Positions 25,624-32,523 of a stretch of DNA of 56,340 bases are shown here, one piece after another (the stretch's first letter is position 1; each line of letters starts with the position of its first letter). The position numbers and the translations under genes are program-made. The notes under the pieces are model-generated. The model saw nothing but the letters and a program-made list of their open reading frames with translations. It did not search any database and was not told where the DNA came from. The DNA comes from Actinomycetes bacterium (GTDB taxonomy: Bacteria; Actinomycetota; Actinomycetes; Propionibacteriales; Nocardioidaceae), in contig JAEWXC010000046.1 of NCBI GenBank assembly GCA_023396115.1, forward strand, positions 1 through 56,340, read 5' to 3'.

Positions 25624-26249
25624 GGGGTGGACCTGCGCCGACGCCGGGCCAGGACGGCGAGGGTGACCGCGACGCCCACGACGAGCGCGACCACGACCGC
25701 CAGGGCGGCGCCGCCGAGGAGCACCCAGCCCGGGCGGCCCGCGCCGTCCTCGGTGTCGGCTGGGGTGGTGCTGGCAGCGTCGGGCCCGCTGGAGCCCGGG
25801 GTGTCGGTGCGCGCGACGGTGAAGGTGGTCTGCCCCTGGATCGGGTGGCCGTCGGCCGAGGTCACCCGGTAGGTGAGCACCCAGCGCGACGGCACGTCGT
25901 CACCGCTGCGGGCCGGCACCTGGGCGACCAGCTCCCCGACCCGCTCGCCGGCGGTGACCTCGAGCTGGGCGGTGGTGCGGTCGGCACGCTGCAGCGCGAC
26001 CGTGGCCATCGCCGGGTCGATCCGCTCGTTGAACAGCAACGTGATCCGGCTCGGTGCCCGGGTCAGGTCGGCGCCGTCGGCGGGGTCCACCTCGACCAGC
26101 GAGGTGTGGGCCAGGGCGGGTGCGGTCCCGAGCAGCAGCGTCGCCACCAGACCCGCCAGGACGGCCAGCACGCCGGGCCGGGTGCGCCGGCGGAGGACCC
26201 GGGGCACGGGCGGGGTGCCGGGGGTGGGGGACAGTGGCGCAAGGGACAC
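25620..26249 (-). CDS. copC: CopC-family copper-binding protein, membrane-anchored
   Basis: This protein of about 209 aa has a signal peptide (VLAVLAGLVATLLLGTAPALA), a CopC domain starting with the ligand histidine (AHTSLVEVDPADG), ITLLFNERIDPAM and the second-site TSADGHPIQGQTTF. A Ser/Asp-rich linker follows, then a C-terminal membrane helix (VLLGGAALAVVVALVVGVAV). The start GTG 26249 has GGAG upstream; longer frames to 26285 or 26408 lack an RBS. It delivers extracytoplasmic copper to the coupled CopD-CtaG protein. Confidence 0.85.
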   Translation of the reverse strand: MSLAPLSPTPGTPPVPRVLRRRTRPGVLAVLAGLVATLLLGTAPALAHTSLVEVDPADGADLTRAPSRITLLFNERIDPAMATVALQRADRTTAQLEVTAGERVGELVAQVPARSGDDVPSRWVLTYRVTSADGHPIQGQTTFTVARTDTPGSSGPDAASTTPADTEDGAGRPGWVLLGGAALAVVVALVVGVAVTLAVLARRRRRSTP

Positions 26250-26471
26250 GGGACGCTCCGGGGTCGGACGCCGGGAGAGGGCCACCCGGCGCAGGGTGGG
26301 ACGCGGGACGGGTACGGCGGACCCGCGACCACCCACCAGCCTAGGAAACCGACCCCCACGCACCGACGACACCCGGCCCCCGGACCCCCGGCGTGGGACC
26401 GGCGTCACCCGCGGCTCCAGGTCGAGCCGCTACCGTCGGCCACGACGCCACCCGTGACAGAGGAGAAGACC

Positions 26472-26687
26472 GTGGAGCTGTTCGAGACCGAGACCACCCA
26501 GCGGATGAGCCGCGAGCAGGCGGCGGAGAAGCTGCGCGCCCTGGCCGACCAGCTGTCCCGGCACAACCAGGTGGAGGTGCTCAAGAAGGGCACCCGGATC
26601 ACCGTTGCGGTGCCCGACCAGGTGGAGCTGTCGGTCGAGGTCGAGGTGGGCGAGGAGAACGAGATCGAGATCGAGCTCAGCTGGTGA
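26472..26687 (+). CDS. amphi-Trp domain protein
   Basis: This 71-aa protein starts at GTG 26472 after AGGAGAA. It has the amphi-Trp pattern: ELFETETTQRMSREQAAEKL, a helix, two strands, and the C-terminal acidic EIEIELSW. The family is small and of unknown function. It is transcribed divergently from copC. Confidence 0.82.
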   Translation: MELFETETTQRMSREQAAEKLRALADQLSRHNQVEVLKKGTRITVAVPDQVELSVEVEVGEENEIEIELSW

Positions 26688-26812
26688 CCCTGCGCTGAGC
26701 TGCGCTCGTCCCGGGGCCACCTCACCCGTTCGGGGGATGCCGCCCAGCGCTCCGGCACGCCACAGTGGTCCCGGGCGCCGGGTCAGTCCCCGGCGCGCGG
26801 GGGAGGCGTGCG

Positions 26813-27643
26813 GTGGTGGACCAGGACGGTGCCGTGTCACGCCGGACGCTGCTGCTGGGCGGCGTGGGCTCGGCCACGGCGCTGACCGCGGGCGCGGCCG
26901 GGTGGTACGCGATCCCGTCGGGGCCGCGGTGGCGGATCAAGGAACGCCTCGGTCTCAACCCGGACCCGTTCGTGCCCCGGGCGCCCGAGGGACAGGTCCG
27001 GATCGACCAGGTGACCTCCTCGGTGCTGGGCAGGACCGGGCTGTTCACCGCGGTCCCCGAGGGCCACGGTGACGGTGCCGGTCTGCCGGTGCTCGTCGTG
27101 CTGCACGGGTCGAGCGCCAGGATCGCCGACTACCGCGACTTCGGGTTCCCCCGCTTCGTCACCGCCGCTGCCCGCGCGGGGCACCCGATGGTGCTGGCCG
27201 GCACCGACCCCGACGTCAGCGGCGCCTACCCCGACTCCCTGCTCGTCGACGAGTTGCCGGTGTGGCTGGAGGAGCGCGGGTTCGCCGCCGACCGGCGTGC
27301 CCTGTGGGGCTGGTCCCGGGGCGGCCGCTCGGCGCTGGCCCACGTCACCACCCACGCCGCCCGGTGGTCCGCGCTGGCGCTGTTCAGCCCGGCCGTCGGC
27401 CCCGGGGACCCGCTCACCACGCCCGGTGCGGCCGTCGCCGACCTGCCCCTGGGGCTGTGGTGCGGTCTGTCCGACGCGTTCCTGCCCGGCACCCGGGCGC
27501 TGGCCGCGGGGTGGCCCGGCGGCCCGGACCGGGTGAGCACCACGGCGGGCGGCCACACCCGGCAGTACTGGAACGACCAGACCCTGGCCATGTTGACCTG
27601 GGTGGGGGAGCAGTGGGACCCGGCACCTGACCCCGCGCCGTGA
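26813..27643 (+). CDS. alpha/beta-hydrolase-fold esterase-like protein
   Basis: This 276-aa protein starts at GTG 26813 (RBS GGGAGG six bases upstream). It has a Tat-like signal (SRRTLLLGGVGSATALTAG), VLVVLHGSSARI for the oxyanion region, and the nucleophile elbow GWSRGGRSA. A late histidine, TTAGGHTRQYW, could complete the triad. It is probably an extracytoplasmic esterase or thioesterase. No operon partner is seen. Confidence 0.8.
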   Translation: MVDQDGAVSRRTLLLGGVGSATALTAGAAGWYAIPSGPRWRIKERLGLNPDPFVPRAPEGQVRIDQVTSSVLGRTGLFTAVPEGHGDGAGLPVLVVLHGSSARIADYRDFGFPRFVTAAARAGHPMVLAGTDPDVSGAYPDSLLVDELPVWLEERGFAADRRALWGWSRGGRSALAHVTTHAARWSALALFSPAVGPGDPLTTPGAAVADLPLGLWCGLSDAFLPGTRALAAGWPGGPDRVSTTAGGHTRQYWNDQTLAMLTWVGEQWDPAPDPAP

Positions 27644-27694
27644 CCCCGCGCCGTGACCCTGCACCCTGACCCGGTGGATCGCCATGCACCGAGG

Positions 27695-27764
27695 TGCATG
27701 TTTCTGCGTTGCAGGAAGTCGCAAGCCGATTCGACTCCCCGGACTCCCCGGCCCGGCCTACCTT
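27695..27764 (+). promoter_or_regulatory. protease-type promoter module, orphan copy
   Basis: A 29-bp element at 27695-27723 (TGCATGTTTCTG, then TTGCAGGAAGTCGCA) is followed 64 bp after its start by TACCTT (27759). The same element and spacing occur at 27985 and 29033 upstream of two metalloprotease genes. The dyad TTTCTG-N5-CAGGAA corresponds to theirs. No protease gene follows. A hairpin at 27861-27890 ends the segment. Confidence 0.55.
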
Positions 27765-27860
27765 GGAGATGTCCCACCTGCATGAACCCTGTCCGGTCGC
27801 TCCCCCCCCCATCCAGATGCGGCCGGTCAGCACGCCCGGTTCCCCCACCGGGCCCCACTG

Positions 27861-27890
27861 GCCCCGTTGGAGCTCCTGCTCCGACGGGGC
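27861..27890 (+). terminator. terminator-like hairpin after orphan promoter
   Basis: GCCCCGTTGGAGC (27861-27873) and GCTCCGACGGGGC (27878-27890) pair with one G-T over a 4-base loop. It resembles the hairpin after the second protease gene (30006-30040). The 27644-28096 interval otherwise has no coding signal. Confidence 0.6.
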
Positions 27891-27984
27891 CGGTCACATG
27901 TCCGGGCCAGGGACCCGCCCGACCCACCCACCCACCGGGACCGGCGCGACGGACGGGCACCCGGACCGGTTCCGGCCGGAGGCG

Positions 27985-28055
27985 TGCAACTTCCTGAGGT
28001 GCACGAACGCGCAGCAGCGCAGCCGTTCCCGAGGCGCGCCGGGCGTTCCTACGTT
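27985..28055 (+). promoter_or_regulatory. promoter module of first metalloprotease
   Basis: The element TGCAACTTCCTGAGGTGCAC... spans 27985-28013, with dyad TTCCTG-N5-CACGAA. TACGTT at 28050 fits a -10 hexamer (TAnnnT) and lies 47 bp before the ATG. Element, spacing and -10 are shared with the second gene. Confidence 0.6.
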
Positions 28056-28096
28056 GAGGGGACCTGCCACCTTGCAGGGCCTACACGAGGAGCACG

Positions 28097-28909
28097 ATGA
28101 AGATCTCACGCACGACCCTCGCCCTCACCGCTGCCGCGGCCTCCGCCGGGCTGGCGCTGACCGCCGTACCGGTGGTGGCTCAGACCGCGGCCCCCGACTT
28201 CGGGGAGTTCAAGTCCTCCACGTTCCGTGACACCGACGGCACCTGGATCGTCAACGGTGACGAGCCCGTCACGGGGGACGAGTCCCTGCGCAAGTTCTAC
28301 GACAAGCTGGTCGGCAAGAAGAAGAGCACCAAGACCGCCTCCACCGACCTGACCGTCAACACCGTCTACGGGCGCGACGACGTCTGGTCGGCCAGCCAGG
28401 CCCGCAACCTCACCTACTGCGTGAGCACGAAGTTCGGCACGGACCGCGCCCGGATCGCCTCGGCGATGGCCGCCGGTGCCGCGATGTGGGAGAACGCCTC
28501 GAGCGGGGTGAACTTCACCCACGACACCAGCCAGGACGGCAACTGCACCACCCGCAACAGCCGGGTGCTGTTCTCGGTCGAGCCGGTCCGCACCAGCCAG
28601 TACATCGCCCGGGCGTTCTTCCCGAGCAGCTCCAAGCGCTCGCGCAACGTCCTGGTCGACGACTCGATCTGGACCTCGGGCTGGGCGCCGGCCAACGTGC
28701 TGGCCCACGAGCTGGGCCACGCGCTCGGTTTCCGTCACGAGCACACCCGTCCCGAGGCCGGCACCTGCTTCGAGGACAACAACTGGCGCCCGCTGACCCC
28801 CTACGACAGCGCCTCGATCATGCACTACCCCCAGTGCAACGGCTCCTCGGACGACCTGACCTTCAGCTCCTACGACGCCCAGGGCGTGCGCACGGTCTAC
28901 GGGAACTGA
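28097..28909 (+). CDS. secreted metzincin zinc protease 1 (basic paralogue)
   Basis: This 270-aa protein has a signal peptide (TTLALTAAAASAGLALTAVP, cut near VAQ-TA). The zinc site HELGHALGFRHEH starts at His204 and the Met-turn is SIMHYP, so it is an astacin/matrixin-like metzincin. A propeptide-like N-terminal stretch (FRDTDGTWIVNGDEPVTGD) precedes it. Four cysteines lie in the catalytic domain. RBS GAGGAG is seven bases before ATG 28097. The surface is rich in Lys/Arg (TKFGTDRARI, SSSKRSRNVL), unlike its tandem paralogue. Confidence 0.88.
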   Translation: MKISRTTLALTAAAASAGLALTAVPVVAQTAAPDFGEFKSSTFRDTDGTWIVNGDEPVTGDESLRKFYDKLVGKKKSTKTASTDLTVNTVYGRDDVWSASQARNLTYCVSTKFGTDRARIASAMAAGAAMWENASSGVNFTHDTSQDGNCTTRNSRVLFSVEPVRTSQYIARAFFPSSSKRSRNVLVDDSIWTSGWAPANVLAHELGHALGFRHEHTRPEAGTCFEDNNWRPLTPYDSASIMHYPQCNGSSDDLTFSSYDAQGVRTVYGN

Positions 28910-28928
28910 CCCCGCCGCAGCACCCCAG

Positions 28929-28972
28929 CACCACGGCCCCGCCGGAACGTGTTTTCCGGCGGGGCCGTGGTG
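28929..28972 (+). terminator. strong terminator hairpin
   Basis: A perfect 19-bp stem (28929-28947 with 28954-28972, loop CGTGTT) lies just after the first protease gene. The stem starts CACCACGGCCCCG. Confidence 0.85.
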
Positions 28973-29032
28973 TCTGAAAACCGCTGGTCAGGGGCCGTGA
29001 ACTGCTCGGATGTGACAGTTCGTGGTTCCGGG

Positions 29033-29102
29033 TGCAACTTCGTGAGATGCACGAAGTCGCACCGCGGTCACGGTTCACCTCGCGCTCGGCGCTTCCTACG
29101 TT
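29033..29102 (+). promoter_or_regulatory. promoter module of second metalloprotease
   Basis: The element spans 29033-29061 and contains a perfect dyad ACTTCGTG-AGATG-CACGAAGT. TACGTT at 29097 lies 64 bp after the element start and 49 bp before the ATG. Leader DNA up to the RBS (ACACGAGGAG) is also conserved with the first gene. Confidence 0.65.
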
Positions 29103-29145
29103 GGAGGAACCTGCAGACAGCAGGGAACCAACACGAGGAGCTCAC

Positions 29146-29955
29146 ATGTTCACCGCACGAAGGACCCTCGCCCTCACCGCCGCTGCCACCGCAGCAGGTG
29201 TGGCCCTGGCCGGACCGGGAGTCGCGCAGACCGCGGCACCGGACTACCAGGAGTTCAAGTCCTCCACGTTCCGTGACACCGACGGCACCTGGATCGTGAA
29301 CGGAGACGAACCGGTCACCGGCGACGCAGCCCTGCGCAAGTTCTACGACAAGATGGTCGGGAAGAAGAAGAGCACCAAGACCCGGGGCACCGACCTCACG
29401 GTCAACACCGTCTACGGGGAGGACGATGTCTGGTCGAGCAGCGAGATCGGGAACCTGACCTACTGCGTCAGCGACGACTTCGGCGCCGACCAGGCCGACA
29501 TCGCCGCCTCGATGGCCGACGGCGCGGCCATGTGGGAGAACGCCTCGAGCAGCATCGACTTCGTCCACGACACCTCGCAGGACGCCGACTGCAACACCTC
29601 GAACGACTCGGTGGTGTTCTCGGTCGAGCCGGTGAGCACCAGCCAGTACATCGCCCGGGCGTTCTTCCCGAGCAGCCCCAAGTCCGAGCGCAACGTGCTG
29701 GTCGACGACTCGATCTGGTCCTCGGGCTGGGCGCCGGAGAACGTGCTGGCCCACGAGCTGGGCCACACCCTGGGGTTCCGCCACGAGCACACCCGCCCGG
29801 AGGCCGGCACCTGCTTCGAGGACGACAACTGGCGTCCGCTGACCCCCTACGACAGCGCCTCGATCATGCACTACCCCCAGTGCAACGGCTCCTCGCAGGA
29901 CCTGACGTTCAGCTCGACCGACGCCGAGGGCGTGGCCTCGATCTACGGGCAGTGA
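29146..29955 (+). CDS. secreted metzincin zinc protease 2 (acidic paralogue)
   Basis: This 269-aa tandem duplicate of the previous gene has a signal peptide (RTLALTAAATAAGVALAG), the conserved pro-region FRDTDGTWIVNGDEPVTGD, zinc site HELGHTLGFRHEH (from His203) and SIMHYP. Where the first copy has basic residues this one has acidic ones (SDDFGADQADI, SSPKSERNVL). Both active sites are intact, so the pair may work on different substrates or surfaces. It starts at ATG 29146. Confidence 0.88.
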   Translation: MFTARRTLALTAAATAAGVALAGPGVAQTAAPDYQEFKSSTFRDTDGTWIVNGDEPVTGDAALRKFYDKMVGKKKSTKTRGTDLTVNTVYGEDDVWSSSEIGNLTYCVSDDFGADQADIAASMADGAAMWENASSSIDFVHDTSQDADCNTSNDSVVFSVEPVSTSQYIARAFFPSSPKSERNVLVDDSIWSSGWAPENVLAHELGHTLGFRHEHTRPEAGTCFEDDNWRPLTPYDSASIMHYPQCNGSSQDLTFSSTDAEGVASIYGQ

Positions 29956-30005
29956 CCCCGCCCGACCCGGACTGAGCGGCGCGCACCGCGCCGGACGCCG
30001 GACCA

Positions 30006-30040
30006 CCGACCCCGCTGGAGCCCACCTCCGGCGGGGTCGG
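30006..30040 (+). terminator. terminator hairpin after protease 2
   Basis: CCGACCCCGCTGGAG (30006-30020) pairs with CTCCGGCGGGGTCGG (30026-30040) with one mismatch over a 5-base loop. It separates the protease genes from the jet operon. Confidence 0.7.
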
Positions 30041-30077
30041 CTGCGTCCGTGCCTCCCCGGCGGGCCGTCACCGGCGC

Positions 30078-30147
30078 TGTAACACTGATCTGTCCCCTCT
30101 GATGCGGTGGTGTGTCACCGCACCACAGGTGACCAGTCAGTGTTACA
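30078..30147. promoter_or_regulatory. large nested palindrome upstream of jetA
   Basis: Perfect 11-bp outer arms TGTAACACTGA (30078-30088) and TCAGTGTTACA (30137-30147) enclose inner repeats GCGGTG (30104-30109) / CACCGC (30116-30121) and GTGGTG (30107-30112) / CACCAC (30121-30126). It is AT-richer than its surroundings and ends 88 bp before the jetA start. It could be an operator, a looped DNA site or an RNA structure. Confidence 0.6.
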
Positions 30148-30235
30148 AGGGCGGGGCGTCGGGTCACTTGGGCGCCGGGGTCCCCGGTGAGGCACGATGT
30201 GCTGCGGCAACCGACCCGCACGAGAGGAGGGGCAG

Positions 30236-31735
30236 GTGCACGACGCCCCTCACAGCGAGGAGGTGCTGCGCGAGGAGCAGGTCCGCGAGGCCTGGGACGA
30301 CGACCCCACGCTCACCCTGCTCCGCGGCACCAGCGCCCGTTGGGTGCTGCCCCTGTTCAGCGAGCACCTGGAGTTCGCGGCCGGCCCGGTCACTGCCGAG
30401 TGGTTCCACGCCCGCGTCGCCGAGGCCCGGGCCACCCACCCCGAGTGGGCCGGTGACGTCTCCCCGGCCGAGCACTGCAAGAACTGGGTCGACAACCGCT
30501 GGCTGGTCCGGACCCGGACCCGCGACGGCGACACCGCCATCTGGTACCGGCTCTCCTCGCACTCGCTGCGGGCGCTGCGCATCGTGCGCGAGCTGGTGCG
30601 CAGCGAGTCCGGGGTCTCCGAGGCCCGGCTCGGCTCGATCAGCGACGCGGTCCGCAAGCTCGCCGACATGGCCGACCCCTCGCCCGAGGCCCGGGTCCGC
30701 CGCCTCGACGCCCAGATCGCCGAGCTGACCCGGCACCGCGACGACGTCGCCGCCGGACGCGTCCGCGGCGCCACCGCCGAGGAGACCCGCCGCCAGCTCG
30801 GTGAGGTGCTGCGGCTGACCGAGTCCCTGCCCGAGGACTTCCGCCAGCTCGGCGCGATGGTCGAGCAGCGGCACCGCGAGGTGGCCCGGCGGGCGTCGGT
30901 GGAGAACTTCGGCAAGGGCGAGATCGTCGAGGCGTGGCTGCGGGAGAACGACCTGCTCGACCAGACGCCCGAGGGGCGCGCCTACCGCGGCTTCGCGCAG
31001 GCGTTGAGCACCCGGGCCGTGGAGCAGTTGCGCTCCGACATCGGCGACGTGCTGCGCCACGACCTGGCCGCCGGGCAGATGAACCCCGCCGAGCGGGCCG
31101 GCCTGGAGGGACTCGTCTCGGCGCTGCTGGCCGAGGAGCACGTGGTCCAGGAGAACTACCTGCGCTGGACCGCCTCGCTGCGCCGCTACCTGACCCGCAG
31201 CGTCTCGGGCCGCCAGCAGCGGCTGCTGGCCCTGGCCGAGGAGGCCCTCGAGGCGGGCATGGAGTGGGCTCGGGTGGAGACGGTTGCCTCGCCGATGCCC
31301 GACGTCCTGGGGATCGGCCCCCTGGCCCTGCGCGACCTCACCCAGGCCCAGCTGTGGCGGGACCCGGGCGCCCGGTCGGTCGAGGTCACCGTGGAGACGC
31401 ACACCGACGCCCTGCCCGACTCCGAGTTCGCGGCGCTGCGGCTGCAGGCCGGCACCTCCCCGGCCGCGGTCGCCGGGACCGTCAACCGGCTGCTGACCGA
31501 CCGGGACCCCCAGGCCGGACCGCTCTCGGGTCGCGAGGTCTACGACGCCACGGCGCCGGAGTTCCGCCGGCTGGGCACCGTGCTGAGCCTGCTCGACCTG
31601 GCCGTCAGCCACGGCACCGTCACCGACGCCGAGCCCGAACGGGTGCTGCTGGTCACCGAGGCCGGCGACACCCTGGAGGTGGGCCTGCCCCACGTCCGCT
31701 TCGACACCGCAGTCCGCGGGAAGGACGCCCCATGA
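30236..31735 (+). CDS. jetA: Wadjet/Mks kleisin-like subunit, DUF3375 (JetA)
   Basis: This 499-aa DUF3375 protein is the MukF/MksF-type kleisin of Wadjet-like systems. It is mostly helical, with an N-terminal winged-helix-like part (LRGTSARWVLPLFSEHLEFA) and a long coiled-coil middle (RVRRLDAQIAELTRHRDDVA). It starts at GTG 30236, six bases after the RBS AGAGGAGG. An upstream start at 30197 lacks this support. Its TGA overlaps the jetB ATG. With JetB it should clamp the heads of the SMC-like JetC. Confidence 0.88.
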   Translation: MHDAPHSEEVLREEQVREAWDDDPTLTLLRGTSARWVLPLFSEHLEFAAGPVTAEWFHARVAEARATHPEWAGDVSPAEHCKNWVDNRWLVRTRTRDGDTAIWYRLSSHSLRALRIVRELVRSESGVSEARLGSISDAVRKLADMADPSPEARVRRLDAQIAELTRHRDDVAAGRVRGATAEETRRQLGEVLRLTESLPEDFRQLGAMVEQRHREVARRASVENFGKGEIVEAWLRENDLLDQTPEGRAYRGFAQALSTRAVEQLRSDIGDVLRHDLAAGQMNPAERAGLEGLVSALLAEEHVVQENYLRWTASLRRYLTRSVSGRQQRLLALAEEALEAGMEWARVETVASPMPDVLGIGPLALRDLTQAQLWRDPGARSVEVTVETHTDALPDSEFAALRLQAGTSPAAVAGTVNRLLTDRDPQAGPLSGREVYDATAPEFRRLGTVLSLLDLAVSHGTVTDAEPERVLLVTEAGDTLEVGLPHVRFDTAVRGKDAP

Positions 31736-32523
31736 GCCAGACCGAGCACGAGTCCGCCTCGGTGGTCGAGCTTGCCGAGACCCCCGCTGAGACCGCCCCG
31801 GTGGTCGAGCCTGCCGAGACCGGCGAGCGTGCGGAGACCCCCGAGAGCCCCGGCGAGGACGCCTTCGGCGACGGCCCCGGCCCCGGCCTGGCCCACGACG
31901 CCCGGCTGGCCCTGGCCACCCTGATGACGCACCGGTTCATCACCCGCGCCAAGCACCCGGCGGCCTGGGACGCGCTGCTGGCCTACGAGCCGGAGCTGCG
32001 CGAGCGGCTGGCCGACCTCTTCCTCGACCTCGAGGTGGACCGCGAGCTGGAGGTGGCGTTCAAGCGCCAGGTGGTCGGCGACGGGATCCCGGTGCTGCTG
32101 CGCCGCGACCGGGCGCTGTCCCGCGACGCCTCGCTGCTGCTGGTGCACCTGCGCACCGAGCACGCCCACCACGACGCCCTCGACGAGCCGCTGGTGGTCA
32201 CCCGCGACCAGGTGGCCGACTTCCTCAACCGGTTCTCCGACGGCCGCGCCCACGACCAGGTGGCGCTGGACCGCCGGGTCGACGCGGCGGTCCGCGCCCT
32301 GGAGCTCTACCACCTGCTCGAACCCGATGACGACGACCAGGAGCTGATGGTGGTCTCCCCGGCCGTGGTCCCGCTGGTCACCCCCGACGTGCTGCTGCAC
32401 CTGCGCGACGCCTACACCGAGGCCGCCGCCCGGGCCGCGGCCAGCGGCGAGCCGGACCAGCCCGAGACCGGTGAGGGCGCCGCCGACGAGACCGCCACGC
32501 CCGGCCAGGAGGACCCGCGATGA
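31732..32523 (+). CDS. jetB: Wadjet/Mks KITE-like subunit, DUF4194 (JetB)
   Basis: This 263-aa DUF4194 protein is the MukE/MksE counterpart. The conserved core runs from about residue 55 to 230 (LATLMTHRFITRAKHPAAWD, LLVHLRTEHAHHDALDEPLV, ALELYHLLEPDDDDQELMV). The first 45 residues are a low-complexity extension created by two copies of a dispersed DNA repeat (VVELAETP and VVEPAETG). Both ends overlap neighbours by four bases (ATGA), so jetA, jetB and jetC are translationally coupled. Confidence 0.87.
   Translation: MSQTEHESASVVELAETPAETAPVVEPAETGERAETPESPGEDAFGDGPGPGLAHDARLALATLMTHRFITRAKHPAAWDALLAYEPELRERLADLFLDLEVDRELEVAFKRQVVGDGIPVLLRRDRALSRDASLLLVHLRTEHAHHDALDEPLVVTRDQVADFLNRFSDGRAHDQVALDRRVDAAVRALELYHLLEPDDDDQELMVVSPAVVPLVTPDVLLHLRDAYTEAAARAAASGEPDQPETGEGAADETATPGQEDPR
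31761..31821 (+). repeat. two dispersed-repeat copies inside jetB
   Basis: GTGGTCGAGCTTGCCGAGAC (in 31761-31782) recurs with one change at 31800-31821, 39 bp apart and so in frame. The reverse complement with one difference lies in intergenic DNA at 56199-56219, and a relative lies in the marR gene at 54601-54620. Confidence 0.75.
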
